Notes: generated from the letters alone by a model not told the origin. A DNA stretch of 64,000 bases from AC-56 sp963702195 (GCA_963702195.1 OY969725.1:2728001-2792000); one strand, 5' to 3'; shown: positions 32,666-41,027, counted from the stretch's first letter. Program-made: numbers and translations.

Positions 32666-33720
32666 CGGGGAAGCACCCACCCGCCGAGCCGCACGAAGGG
32701 AGCCATGGCGGCCAGGGCCATCTCCTGCACGCCCCGGCCCCTCCTCACCCGGTCGCCGAGCTGCTCCATCTGCCAGCGGATCGCATCCTCGAGCGTCTCC
32801 TCGTGCGGGCGCGGAGCAAAGCCGAGCTCCCTGCGCGCCTTGGTGTTGCGATAGGTCCACCAGCAGTTCGCCGAGCGCACCTCGTCGGGGGCGATCGGAA
32901 TCGGGATCCCGGCACGAACCAGCAGCTCGACCGCCAGCAGAGTGGGTGGTCCCGGAAGCTTCACCGGCGCATGTTCGCGGCCCGAGAGGCGGACCATGTC
33001 GGCGAAGAGGCGGTCGAACGTGAAGTTGCGCGCCGCAAGGATGTAACGCTCCCCGGGCTCGCCCTTCTCGTCCGCGAGCAGGTGGCCGGCCGCAACGTCG
33101 CGGACGTCCACGATGTTGAGGCCGCCGTCGACGTACGCGGGTATGCGGCCGAGCAGGAACCGCCGCACCAGCTCCATGGACGTGCCCTTCGGGTCCTCGG
33201 GGCCCAGCACGAACGACGGGTTGACGATCACGACCGGGAGCCCGTGCGCGGTGAGCCGAAGCGCCTCCACCTCGGCCTCGTGCTTGGAGTTCGCGTACGT
33301 GATGCCGAGCGCACCGGCCCGAAAGGGCTGCGACTCGTCGGCGGTGCCGCGCGGCTTCGCCGGGCCGATCGCGGCCACGGATGAGGTGAAGACGACTCTC
33401 TGAACGTCGGCGGCGAGGCTCTCCTCCAAGACGATCCGCGTCCCCTTGACGTTCAGGTCGAAGACCTTCTCCCGATGGCGGGGGTGCATCGAGGTGGACC
33501 CGGCGATGTGGAACACGCGCTCGACGCCGTCCATCGCCCTGGTGACCGCCCGCCTGTCCATCACGTCGCCGCTGGAGCGCTCGAACTCGAGGTCCGCCAG
33601 GTGGTCGAGCCCCGAACCACGCCGCACGAGCAGCCGGACGTCGTCTCCCCGCGCGGCCAGCGCGCGGACGACGTGCGACCCGACGAAACCGCTCCCACCC
33701 GTGACCAGAGTCTTGCCCAC
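32662..33720 (-). CDS. Extended SDR (NAD-dependent epimerase / dihydroflavonol-reductase-like)
   Basis: NAD(P)-dependent oxidoreductase of 352 residues. Rossmann motif TGGSGFVGSHVVRAL (about 7-21), active site YANSKHEAEVEAL (Tyr-x3-Lys, about 168-172) with upstream Ser in FTSSVAA, and VNPSFVLGPEDPKGT of the dihydroflavonol-reductase branch. This branch reduces keto groups on diverse lipids and terpenoids (HpnA and related). The C-terminal AITYRNTKARRELGF-like block (here WWTYRNTKARRELGFAPRP) is typical of this branch. Coupled to the GST-like gene. A ketosphinganine or ketoceramide substrate is possible given the SPT-like enzyme at 2.3-3.6 kb, but the genes are 29 kb apart and this is speculation. 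Confidence 0.85.
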   Translation of the reverse strand: MGKTLVTGGSGFVGSHVVRALAARGDDVRLLVRRGSGLDHLADLEFERSSGDVMDRRAVTRAMDGVERVFHIAGSTSMHPRHREKVFDLNVKGTRIVLEESLAADVQRVVFTSSVAAIGPAKPRGTADESQPFRAGALGITYANSKHEAEVEALRLTAHGLPVVIVNPSFVLGPEDPKGTSMELVRRFLLGRIPAYVDGGLNIVDVRDVAAGHLLADEKGEPGERYILAARNFTFDRLFADMVRLSGREHAPVKLPGPPTLLAVELLVRAGIPIPIAPDEVRSANCWWTYRNTKARRELGFAPRPHEETLEDAIRWQMEQLGDRVRRGRGVQEMALAAMAPFVRLGGWVLPR

Positions 33721-33791
33721 TGTCCGATGGTAGACGCGGCGGGCGCGCGCCCGCTCCGGGACGGGCCGCGGCGAAGTGATAGAACCGCCCG

Positions 33792-34673
33792 GTGTCCGCC
33801 GACGCGCAGACCGCCGTCGTCACCGATACGACGGCCTACCTCCCCGAGGAGCTGGTCGCGCGGCACGACATCAAGCGAGTGAGCCTCTACGTCTCCCTCG
33901 GTGGCGAGCAGCGGCCGGAAATCGAGATCACCGGGGCCGAGTACACGGAGTTCTTCGAGCGCCTGCGCACCAGCGCCGAGGGCGCCACCACGTCCCAGCC
34001 GTCGGTCGGCGACTTCTGCGCCGTCTACGAGCCGCTGCTCGAAGAGAGCAGGGACATCGTCTCCATCCACCTGTCGGCCGGGATCTCGGGGACCTACGAG
34101 TCCGCGTCCCAGGCGAAGGAGCGGCTGACGGCCGAGGGTAAGGGCGGCGAGCGCATCCAGGTCTACGACAGCCGCTCCGCCTGCGGCGGCCAGGCCATGG
34201 TGGTCCTCGCGGCCGCCGCGGCGGCCGAGGGAGGCGCGAACGGCTCCGGAGCGCTCGCGGCCGCGGAGCGCTGCCGCGACGAGCTCGACATGTGGTTCGC
34301 GATCGACACGCTGGAGTACCTGCGCAAGGGCGGGCGAATCGGGGCCGCCCAGGCGTGGCTGGGCTCGGCCCTTCAGATCAAGCCGATCCTGACCCTGGGC
34401 GAGGAGATCACGCCGGTCGAGAGGGTGCGCACGCGTCGCCGGGCGTTCGAGCGGATGGTCGACTACGGGCGCCAGCGCCGCGACGACGGCGCCGACCGCT
34501 GGATCGTCCAGCACATCCAGGACCCGGATACGGCACAGCGCCTCGTGGAGCAGTGCCGTGAGCTGTTCGGCACCGAGCCCATCTTCGTCTCCGAGATCGG
34601 GCCGGTGATCGGCGCCCACGTCGGGCCCGGCCTGATCGGCATCGGCGGCGTTCCGCGGGCCGTCCTCGGCTAG
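33792..34673 (+). CDS. DegV-family fatty-acid-binding protein
   Basis: DegV proteins bind one fatty acid and in Gram-positive fatty-acid kinase (FakB) systems present it for phosphorylation. 293 residues: TAVVTDTTAYLPEEL (about 8-22), the specificity loop TSQPSVGDF, IHLSAGISGTYESA and the C-terminal IGPVIGAHVGPGLIGIG are all in place, the last with the His that contacts the carboxylate. No fakA is in the window. GTG 33792 gives a normal N-terminus. Its stop overlaps that of the convergent DHFR-like gene by 4 bases. Confidence 0.9.
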   Translation: MSADAQTAVVTDTTAYLPEELVARHDIKRVSLYVSLGGEQRPEIEITGAEYTEFFERLRTSAEGATTSQPSVGDFCAVYEPLLEESRDIVSIHLSAGISGTYESASQAKERLTAEGKGGERIQVYDSRSACGGQAMVVLAAAAAAEGGANGSGALAAAERCRDELDMWFAIDTLEYLRKGGRIGAAQAWLGSALQIKPILTLGEEITPVERVRTRRRAFERMVDYGRQRRDDGADRWIVQHIQDPDTAQRLVEQCRELFGTEPIFVSEIGPVIGAHVGPGLIGIGGVPRAVLG

Positions 34674-35314
34674 CCCACCCTGTACTTGAGGTGGGCGACG
34701 CCGGGCGCCTCGACGGCCCGGACCTGCTCGAGCTGCACCTCCGCGTCCCCGAGATTGTCGAAGAGGCCGGCACCGGCGCCTAGCACCACCGGAACGAAGT
34801 GAAGCTCGAGCTCGTCCAGTAGTCCCGCCGCCAGGTACTGCCCAGCGACGTCAGCGCCGCCCCAGAGCATCACGTCTTTGCCGCCGGCGGCCTCCCTGGC
34901 CTGTTCGAGCGCGGACTCGATTCCGTCGGTGACGAAATGGAACGTGGTCCCCCCCTCCATCTCCACCGGATCGCGCGGGTGGTGGGTGAGAACGAACACG
35001 GGGTAGTGGTAGGGAGGGTCATCGCCCCACCAGCCCGTCCACTCCTCGTCGCCCCACGGACCACCGCCGACCGGACCGAACATGTTCCGGCCCATCACGC
35101 CGGCGCCCAGGTTCTCGCGCGCTTCGGCGAGTATCCGTGCGCTCTCGTTCACCTCGCCGCCTTCCTTGCCATGGGCTTCGCGCCAGGCGGCGAGCGGAAC
35201 CACCCAGTCGTGGAGCCGCTCGCCGCCCTCGCCGAGCGGGTTCTCCTCGCTCTGGTTCGGGCCGGCGACGAAGCCGTCCAGCGAGATCGAGATATCGCAC
35301 CTAAGCTTGCTCAT
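34670..35314 (-). CDS. DHFR-like / RibD C-terminal domain reductase
   Basis: A 214-residue protein of the dihydrofolate-reductase-like (RibD C-terminal domain) family, seen widely next to ArsR regulators. It begins MSKLRCDISISLDGFVAGPNQ, has VMGRNMFGPVGGG and VFVLTHHPRDPVEMEGGTTFHFVTDG (pyridine-nucleotide region), and DVMLWGGADVAGQYLAAGLLDELELHFVPVVLG, the usual order. ATG 35314 is chosen because GGGAGG lies about 10 bases upstream; the frame is open further upstream but that part overlaps the divergent promoter. The substrate is unknown. Confidence 0.85.
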   Translation of the reverse strand: MSKLRCDISISLDGFVAGPNQSEENPLGEGGERLHDWVVPLAAWREAHGKEGGEVNESARILAEARENLGAGVMGRNMFGPVGGGPWGDEEWTGWWGDDPPYHYPVFVLTHHPRDPVEMEGGTTFHFVTDGIESALEQAREAAGGKDVMLWGGADVAGQYLAAGLLDELELHFVPVVLGAGAGLFDNLGDAEVQLEQVRAVEAPGVAHLKYRVG

Positions 35315-35352
35315 CACGCACGTGACCTCCCGGTAGCTGCCTGCGCCGGGAG

Positions 35353-35358
35353 TATAGT
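35353..35358 (+). promoter_or_regulatory. Overlapping divergent -10 boxes
   Basis: TATAGT on the plus strand ends 7 bases before ATG 35366, a leaderless arrangement for the ArsR gene. The same bases read AACTATACT on the minus strand, a good -10 for the divergent DHFR-like gene. RNA polymerase, and a repressor sitting here, could serve both directions. Confidence 0.4.
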
Positions 35359-35365
35359 TAGGTAG

Positions 35366-35725
35366 ATGCTTAAGTATCGTTCGGGTGGCGAGGGCGTCGA
35401 TCGCGTCTTCCACGCGCTGGCCGATCCCAGCCGGCGGGTCATCGTCGAGCGGTTGAGCCGCGGCCCGGCCTCGGTCTCAGAGCTCGCACGCCCGCTGCCG
35501 ATGTCGCTGCCGTCGGTCGTGCAACACCTTCAGGTGCTGGAGACCAGCGGGCTCGTCCGCTCGGAGAAGATCGGCCGCGTACGCACCTGCCAGATCGAGC
35601 CGGCGGCGCTGCGGCCGGTGGAGCAGTGGATCAGCGCCCGGCGCTCGAACTGGGGGCGCCGGCTCGACCGCTTGGGCGACTACCTCGCCGAAAGCGACGA
35701 GCCACCGAAGGCAGCCACGCGATGA
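35366..35725 (+). CDS. ArsR-family winged-helix regulator
   Basis: Transcriptional repressor of 119 residues. Winged helix: FHALADPSRRVIVERLSRGPASVSELARPLPMSLPSVVQHLQVLETSGLVRSEKIGRVRTCQIEP, with the recognition helix around residues 46-60. No metal-binding Cys cluster, as in the large non-metal branch that is coupled to AHSA1/SRPBCC genes. It is immediately followed by such a gene (ATGA overlap) and is divergent from a DHFR-like gene. Probably leaderless. It likely represses this small cluster; the ligand is unknown. Confidence 0.88.
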   Translation: MLKYRSGGEGVDRVFHALADPSRRVIVERLSRGPASVSELARPLPMSLPSVVQHLQVLETSGLVRSEKIGRVRTCQIEPAALRPVEQWISARRSNWGRRLDRLGDYLAESDEPPKAATR

Positions 35726-36189
35726 GCAAACGATCCGTAGAGCACGCCACCTTCGTCGTCGAGCGCATGTACGAGGCATCGCCCGAGCACGCGTTCGCGG
35801 CCTGGGCCCATCAGGAGGCGAAGGCGCACTGGTTCGTCGACTCCGACGCGTATCTGGAGCTCGACTTCCGCCTCGGCGGGCGGGAGCGCAGCAAGGGCAT
35901 CGCGCCGGATGGCAGCACCTACACCTATGAGGCGCTCTACCAGGACATCGTCCCGGCCCGGCGCATCGTCTACACCTACGAGATGCTCCTGGACGAGAGG
36001 AGGATCTCGGTCTCGCTGGCGACGGTGGAGTTCACCCTCGAGGGCGACAGCGGTACCCGTCTGGTCTTCACCGAGCAGGGCGCGTTCCTCGACGGCCACG
36101 AGATGCCGGCCCGGCGCGAGCAGGGCATGGGCAGCCTGCTGGACTCGCTCGGAGAGTGGCTCCGGGGCAACCGATCCGACGGCGGCTGA
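35722..36189 (+). CDS. SRPBCC / AHSA1-like ligand-binding protein
   Basis: A 155-residue Bet v1-like fold protein (activator of Hsp90 ATPase homologue family in bacteria). FVVERMYEASPEHAFAAWAHQEAKAHWFVDSD opens the fold, DFRLGGRERSKGIAPDGSTYTYEALYQDIVPARRIVYTYEM follows, and RLVFTEQGAFLDGHEMPARREQGMGSLLDSLGEWL makes the long C-terminal helix that lines the hydrophobic pocket. Role unknown; usually found in ArsR-AHSA1 pairs. Coupled to the ArsR gene upstream. Confidence 0.88.
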   Translation: MSKRSVEHATFVVERMYEASPEHAFAAWAHQEAKAHWFVDSDAYLELDFRLGGRERSKGIAPDGSTYTYEALYQDIVPARRIVYTYEMLLDERRISVSLATVEFTLEGDSGTRLVFTEQGAFLDGHEMPARREQGMGSLLDSLGEWLRGNRSDGG

Positions 36190-36237
36190 GCGGCCAACCG
36201 GGCGGCCGCGCCGCGCTCCAGGCACAACCGACTTCCG

Positions 36238-37326
36238 TTAGCCGGCCTCGGCGGGCGCCTCGGCCGGCCCGTCGCCCGCGTCCCCCGCCCTCTGCTCGGG
36301 GTGCCTGAAGCGCCAGTAGTCCCGCACCACGGCCTGAATTCCCGCCGCGGCGGGAATGGCCATCAGGGCGCCGAGCACCCCGAGCAGGGCGGCCCCGACG
36401 AGGATCGCCAGGATGACGATGAGCGGATGGAGCTGGACGGCCTTGCCGTAGACGAACGGCTGGATCATGTTGTTCTCGACCTGCTGGTAGAGGATCAGCA
36501 CTGCGGTCCAGACGATCACGCCAATCGGGAAGTCCGCCGCGAATGCGACGACGATGCCGACGAGGATCCCGCCCAGTGTGGCGCCCACGAGCGGGATCAG
36601 GTCGAAGAACCCGAACAGGATCGCCAGCGGCAGCGCAAACGGAACGCCGAGTATCCGGAGCGTCACGTAGGTGACGAGCCCGGCGAGGATGCTGATCACG
36701 AAGTTCCCGAATACGTATCCCGAGATCGCATCGGAGATGTCGCCGGCGATCTTCCGGAACCGGCGTGCGCGCTCCTCGGGGATCTGTTTGTAGAAGAACT
36801 CCAGTAATCGACTCCCGTCCTTGACCAGAAAGAAGGTGATGACGAGGATCGAGAAGAGCTGGACGAAGCGCGAAAACACACCGACGGTCACGTCCCGCAG
36901 CGTCCCGGCGGCGTCCCCCAGCTTGCTCGGAAGCTGATCCGCCTGCTGCTTCAGCTTTTGTGTGATGTGGTAGCGGTTGTCGTAGTCGCGGAAGGTCTGG
37001 TTGTTGCGCAGGTCGTCGACGTATCCGGGGAGGTCGCTCGAGAGGCTCTCCACCCCGGTGACGAGCGGCGGGATGATCAGCAGCCCGATACCGAAGATGG
37101 AGGCGGCGATGCTCAGGTAGACGAGCAGGATCGCGACCCACCGGGGCACCTTCCGCCGATCCAGCCAGTTGACCGCCGGCGCGATCGCGACGGCAAAGAA
37201 CGCGGCGATCACGAAGAGCCCGATCACGGTGCGGATCAGGTACGAGAAGTAGAGCGCGGCGATCACCGCGGCCGCGACCAGCACGACCTTCGCCACCGCG
37301 CGGGCCGAGACCTGCGTGTGGTCCAT
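36238..37326 (-). CDS. AI-2E (PerM/TqsA)-family membrane transporter
   Basis: A 362-residue polytopic protein with about eight helices: two near residues 13-55, one near 66-88, then a soluble stretch (100-155) and the conserved cluster VFGNFVISILAGLVTYVTLRILGVPFALPLAILFGFFDLIPLVGATLGGI (about 205-254) with the family-defining PxxG motif, and a final LIVILAILVGAALLGVLGALMAIPAAA. Members transport AI-2 or small solutes, but the name does not fix the substrate. Last gene downstream of three small envelope proteins. Confidence 0.88.
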   Translation of the reverse strand: MDHTQVSARAVAKVVLVAAAVIAALYFSYLIRTVIGLFVIAAFFAVAIAPAVNWLDRRKVPRWVAILLVYLSIAASIFGIGLLIIPPLVTGVESLSSDLPGYVDDLRNNQTFRDYDNRYHITQKLKQQADQLPSKLGDAAGTLRDVTVGVFSRFVQLFSILVITFFLVKDGSRLLEFFYKQIPEERARRFRKIAGDISDAISGYVFGNFVISILAGLVTYVTLRILGVPFALPLAILFGFFDLIPLVGATLGGILVGIVVAFAADFPIGVIVWTAVLILYQQVENNMIQPFVYGKAVQLHPLIVILAILVGAALLGVLGALMAIPAAAGIQAVVRDYWRFRHPEQRAGDAGDGPAEAPAEAG

Positions 37327-37374
37327 CCCGCGCCAGACTAGGCGCGGCCCCGGACGCGTGGGCTCGGGTGGCGG

Positions 37375-37656
37375 CTAGCTCCGCCTGCGGCGGCGCAGCA
37401 TCATCCTGGCGCCGATCGTGAAGCCCACGATCGCGGCGCCGATGGCGAGCTCGCGCTGGTGCTCCCGGACCTGCCGCCGCCAGTCGGTGAGCTCGGCGAC
37501 GCGGGTCCGCAGCGCCTCCACCGAGTGCCCCAGCTCGGTGCGCTGGCGCTCGATGTCGGCACGGATCTGGTCAGAGCTGCGGCCCGGCGCACCGGCCGCG
37601 GCGCGGCCGACCGGCTCTCCGGCGCCGGAGACGTAGACGTCCGGTGTGTTGCTCAC
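37375..37656 (-). CDS. DUF3618-type small membrane protein
   Basis: A 93-residue protein. Start GTG 37656 overlaps the stop of the upstream Holin-X gene. The family signature DQIRADIERQRTELGHSVEALRTRVAELTDW (about residues 29-59) is a helical coiled coil, and a single membrane helix follows (AIGAAIVGFTIGARMML), ending in an Arg-rich tail. DUF3618 genes commonly accompany Holin-X and DUF4235 genes in actinobacteria; the function of the set is unknown, perhaps envelope stress. Confidence 0.8.
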   Translation of the reverse strand: MSNTPDVYVSGAGEPVGRAAAGAPGRSSDQIRADIERQRTELGHSVEALRTRVAELTDWRRQVREHQRELAIGAAIVGFTIGARMMLRRRRRS

Positions 37657-38084
37657 CGGGTGCCGGCCTCCAGGGTTTCCTTGGTCCGCTTCGCCTCCTC
37701 GATCGCCAGGTCCGGCGTGGGCGGCGCGCCCGCCTGGAAGGAGCGGTAGGCGACGAGGCCCGCGATGGCGGCGACGATCAGCCAGAAGGCGGCCTCGATC
37801 AGGAAGCCGGCGTAGACGTCGCCGGAGAAGAACAGGTGGTTCAGGAGCCACGCGATGCCGTGCATGAACATCGCGAGCGCCATGAGGACGAAGACGCCGG
37901 CCGCGATCCCGACGACCGACCCCTGCAGAAGCTTCTGAATCTTCTCGCGGACCTCCGTCTTGGCGAGCTCGATCTCCTCGCGAATCAGCGTCGACGTCCG
38001 CTCGGAGACGTCGATGACGAGCTCTCCAAGCGCCTTGTCCGCGTCGGAAGGCGGAGGCGGCGGGGGCGTCTCGGGGGTGCTCAC
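37653..38084 (-). CDS. Putative actinobacterial Holin-X family membrane protein
   Basis: A 143-residue protein from GTG 38084. ALGELVIDVSERTSTLIREEIELAKTEVREKIQKLLQG is an amphipathic helical region, then two membrane helices (about 57-80 and 91-112). The holin name comes from weak similarity only; no phage context is visible. Starts by GTGA overlap with the upstream DUF4235-like gene and ends overlapping the DUF3618 gene, a coupled trio. Confidence 0.82.
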   Translation of the reverse strand: MSTPETPPPPPPSDADKALGELVIDVSERTSTLIREEIELAKTEVREKIQKLLQGSVVGIAAGVFVLMALAMFMHGIAWLLNHLFFSGDVYAGFLIEAAFWLIVAAIAGLVAYRSFQAGAPPTPDLAIEEAKRTKETLEAGTR

Positions 38085-38215
38085 TCCGGGGGGTCCTCCC
38101 CGAAGACCCGGACCCAGATAGCCGCTGCGATGCGGTTCGCCACGACGGTGGCGAGCGCGCCGGCGGCTGTCATCAGGCCAGCCCACAGCAATCTTCTGAC
38201 GATGTCGTTCTCCAT
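38081..38215 (-). CDS. DUF4235-like mini membrane protein
   Basis: Only 44 residues. ATG 38215 begins MENDIVRRLLWAGLMTAAGALATVVANRIAAAIWVRVFGEDPPE-like sequence (given here in parts: MENDIVRRLLWAGLM, then AALATVVANRIAAAIWV), a single membrane helix with the WxRVFGEDPP end typical of DUF4235. Ends by GTGA overlap with the Holin-X gene and starts 5 bases after the hydrolase stop, so it belongs to the same operon. A real but very short gene. Confidence 0.68.
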   Translation of the reverse strand: MENDIVRRLLWAGLMTAAGALATVVANRIAAAIWVRVFGEDPPE

Positions 38216-38220
38216 CTCCG

Positions 38221-39504
38221 TTACCTCGCGGCGGAGTAAATCAATTTGTCCGCCCGCTCCGGGCGCTCCTCGCCCTCCCGGGCGCCCGCGCCCGCCTCGT
38301 ACCCGGCCCAGCGCTCGAAGAAACCGCGCGTCACGGCACAGAACCATGTTCGATCGACCGCGTCGATGGCGCCGTGCCCCCCACCCTCCAGGATCCAGAC
38401 CCGGACGAGGTCGTTCGTGCTCGCCGCCGCGGCGAGCTCCTCTGCCTGCTCGACCGGGATGATCTCGTCGTCGGTTGGGTGGAGCACGAGGACCGGGACC
38501 TTCGCGTCGGCGATGTGTTCGCGCGCCGCGGCCCGGCGCCAGAGCTCCTCCGATTCGACCTCGTAGTAGGGCGCCGAGATGCGCTCGATCGGGTCGACGA
38601 AGTCCTCCACGTCCTCCCAGCCCGACTGCCGGATGCGCGAGGTCAGCATCGCCCAGAAGCCGCGGTTGAGCGCGTAGGCGGGATGGGTCAGCGGGAGCTT
38701 CACCGAGAGGCGCTCGGCCATCGCGCGAGGGTCGCTGGGCGGCGAGATCGCGAGGATGCCGCCGTCGAGGGCATCGTCGGCTCCCTCGGGGTGGCAGGCG
38801 CCCAGCACCGACGAACCCCCGAGAGAGATGCCGAGCGCGCCGGTCGTGGTTGACCCAAGCTCCTTGAGGTACCGGGCGCAGGCCAGGATGTCCTCCCCCT
38901 CTTTCCAGCCGGTGCTCGTCGGCGCCGGACTGGTGAGGTTGGTGAGGCCGAAGCTGCGCAGGTCGATGGCGGCGACGTTGAAGCCCCACTCGAAAAACGC
39001 GCGGACTGCGATGTCGCGCACGTAGTCGAAGCGGCGCGACGAGAACAGTCCGTGCACCACGATCAGCCCGGGGCGCCGGACGCCCTCGTGCAGCCCGATG
39101 CTCGCCGCGATGCGCTCACCGTCCGCCCCCTCGAACACGTGGTCGGAGAACTGGGCCGGATACGCGTAGCCGAGGTTCGCCGCCTCCCGCTGCTGGGCGA
39201 GGACGAAGGTGGACATGTCGGGCACGCCCTTGCGCAGCAACGCAACCTCCGAGTGGTGCAGGGCGCTCGGAATCGACTCGAGGTCCTCCATCAGCGCGGC
39301 CATGGTGCGCTCGCGTGGCTGCGCCACCGGCAGCTCGGTCGGGGAGGGGTCGAGGCGCCCGAGCGCTGAGCGAAGCGGCTCACGCAGGCGCTGGCCCACA
39401 AGCCACACGGGGAGCGCGACCGATCCCACCACCACGTTGAGGGCCTTTGCCGCGCCGTGCAGCGCGCGATCCTGCCGGTACGAGGATCCAAGCGACTCCC
39501 ACAT
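38221..39504 (-). CDS. Alpha/beta-hydrolase
   Basis: A 427-residue hydrolase. The nucleophile elbow is GISLGGS with Ser228; LVLHPTDDEIIPVEQAEEL carries the acid and GGGHGAIDAVD the catalytic His. The N-terminal 120 residues precede the fold and include a hydrophobic stretch (VVVGSVALPVWLVG, about 24-37), which may attach it to the membrane. PGLIVVHGLFSSRRFDYV is the oxyanion-hole strand. It resembles acyl-transferring or esterase-type hydrolases fed by TetR-regulated operons. Substrate unknown. 13 bases after the TetR stop. Confidence 0.85.
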   Translation of the reverse strand: MWESLGSSYRQDRALHGAAKALNVVVGSVALPVWLVGQRLREPLRSALGRLDPSPTELPVAQPRERTMAALMEDLESIPSALHHSEVALLRKGVPDMSTFVLAQQREAANLGYAYPAQFSDHVFEGADGERIAASIGLHEGVRRPGLIVVHGLFSSRRFDYVRDIAVRAFFEWGFNVAAIDLRSFGLTNLTSPAPTSTGWKEGEDILACARYLKELGSTTTGALGISLGGSSVLGACHPEGADDALDGGILAISPPSDPRAMAERLSVKLPLTHPAYALNRGFWAMLTSRIRQSGWEDVEDFVDPIERISAPYYEVESEELWRRAAAREHIADAKVPVLVLHPTDDEIIPVEQAEELAAAASTNDLVRVWILEGGGHGAIDAVDRTWFCAVTRGFFERWAGYEAGAGAREGEERPERADKLIYSAAR

Positions 39505-39517
39505 GGCTGGGCGGGCC

Positions 39518-40132
39518 CTACGAGGCGCGGCCGCGGGCCTCGAGGCCGCCGCAGATCGTCTCGACCAGCATCTCGCGAGCGCGGTCGAAGTCGCCGTCGC
39601 CGCCGGGGATCAGCTCGAAGACCCAGCCGGAGAGGAGCTGCTCGATCGCGCCGTAGAACCACATCGACGCGAACTCCGGATCGACGTCGTTGCGGAACTC
39701 GCCGGCCGCCTCGGCGTCGGCGACGATCTTGGCGATCAGGTCGTAGGCGCGGCGGATCTCGGGTAGGTGGGTGCGGCCGAAGGAGTTCGCCGCCCGGGTC
39801 ACCTCGACGATGATCACCTTCATCAGCTCGGGCTCGTACCGGTAGGAGTCGATGATGAAGCCGGCGACAGCGTCCAGCTTCTCGCGCCCGGTCAGGGACT
39901 GGCCGTCGACCTCCTCGATCGCGGCCAGGAGCAGCGACCACCTCTCGGTGAAGAGCTCGTTCAGGACCTGGTCCTTCGACTTGAAGTAGTGGTAGACGAG
40001 CCCGTAGGCCACGCCGGCCTCGTCCGCGATGTCGGAGACCCGGCAGGCGTTGAAGCCCTGCCGGGCGAACACCCTGATCGCCGCATCGAGGATCTGGCGG
40101 CGCTTGTCCACGGCCGGCGCCTCCGCGCTCAT
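39518..40132 (-). CDS. TetR-family transcriptional regulator
   Basis: A 204-residue repressor. The HTH is residues 11-56: RRQILDAAIRVFARQGFNACRVSDIADEAGVAYGLVYHYFKSKDQVL, here in pieces (IADEAGVAYGLVYHYF is the recognition region). The C-terminal ligand domain carries the pattern YRYEPELMKVIIVEVTRAANSF seen in FadR/PaaR-like members that sense acyl-CoA. It lies between the nitrilase and hydrolase genes in one operon. A perfect TetR-type palindrome sits just upstream of the first gene of the operon (41028-41043), pointing to autorepression. Confidence 0.9.
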   Translation of the reverse strand: MSAEAPAVDKRRQILDAAIRVFARQGFNACRVSDIADEAGVAYGLVYHYFKSKDQVLNELFTERWSLLLAAIEEVDGQSLTGREKLDAVAGFIIDSYRYEPELMKVIIVEVTRAANSFGRTHLPEIRRAYDLIAKIVADAEAAGEFRNDVDPEFASMWFYGAIEQLLSGWVFELIPGGDGDFDRAREMLVETICGGLEARGRAS

Positions 40133-40144
40133 CGGACGATCGCC

Positions 40145-41002
40145 TCAGGCATGGGTCGGGACCTCCATGTGCGCGTCCTCGGGCCAGCGATAGGAGCCGG
40201 GACGCCGGTTCGCGAGCGAGGGGAGCTTGGAGCGGACGCGGTCCTCATCCGACAGATCGAGCTCGGCCGCGACGAAGCCCTCGCCGTCGGGGGCCTCGGC
40301 GAGCACGGTCCCCCAGGGATCGACCAGCATCGAGTGGCCGTACGAGTGGTAGTGCGGGGGCGCCTCGCCCACCTGGTTCGGCGCGATCACGAATGCCTGG
40401 TTTTCGATCGCTCGCGCGCGCAGCAGCACCTCCCAGTGGTCCTTGCCGGTCTCGAACGTGAACGCCGAGGGCACGCTCAGCACCGTCGCGCCGCGGACCG
40501 CCAGGATCCGGTAGAGCTCGGGGAATCGCAGGTCGTAACAGACGGTCATCCCGAGCGTGATCTCCGGCAGCGAACCTCCGATCGCCGCGGCGACGATCTC
40601 GTCCCCGGGCTGCTCGGTCTCCGACTCGCGGTAGGAGACGCCGCCGACGTCCACGTCGAACATGTGGATCTTGCGATAGCGGGCGTGGAGCTCCCCGTCG
40701 GGGCCGATGAGCACCGACGTGTTGAAGAGCCTCCGCTGGCCTTCGACCCGCTCGGCGATGCTGCCCGCGAGCAGGTGAATTTCCAGCTCGCGTGCCCACG
40801 AGCCGGCGGCGGCCAGGCTCGGGCCGCCAAGCGGCTCGGCGCCCTCGTGGAGTGCCTCGGCATCGCCCAGGAGGTTCCACTTCTCGGGTAGCGCGATCAG
40901 CTCGGCACCTACCTTCGCCGCGCCGCGGACCAGGCGCTCGGCGGCCTCGAGGTTCCGGCCGACATCCGCCGTTGAGTTCAGCTGTATCGCCGCGGCTCGC
41001 AT
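40145..41002 (-). CDS. Carbon-nitrogen hydrolase (nitrilase superfamily, amidase)
   Basis: Cytosolic amidase of 285 residues, hydrolysing a C-N bond of a linear amide. The catalytic triad is Glu40 (LIALPEKWN), Lys111 (YRKIHMFDV) and Cys155 (GMTVCYDLRFPELYR). The second Glu, in this family near Lys, would be in the same loop. The closest relatives are omega-amidase/Nit-type amidases. First gene of the TetR operon; the palindrome and -10 box before it suggest repression by the TetR protein. The substrate is unknown. Confidence 0.9.
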   Translation of the reverse strand: MRAAAIQLNSTADVGRNLEAAERLVRGAAKVGAELIALPEKWNLLGDAEALHEGAEPLGGPSLAAAGSWARELEIHLLAGSIAERVEGQRRLFNTSVLIGPDGELHARYRKIHMFDVDVGGVSYRESETEQPGDEIVAAAIGGSLPEITLGMTVCYDLRFPELYRILAVRGATVLSVPSAFTFETGKDHWEVLLRARAIENQAFVIAPNQVGEAPPHYHSYGHSMLVDPWGTVLAEAPDGEGFVAAELDLSDEDRVRSKLPSLANRRPGSYRWPEDAHMEVPTHA

Positions 41003-41027
41003 CTCTCCATCCGGCCCCGCAGATCGG

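Noticed and set aside
37653..38084. Prophage remnant suggested by the Holin-X similarity
   Set aside because: No phage structural, lysin or integrase gene is nearby, and the protein sits in a chromosomal operon with DUF3618 and DUF4235 genes.
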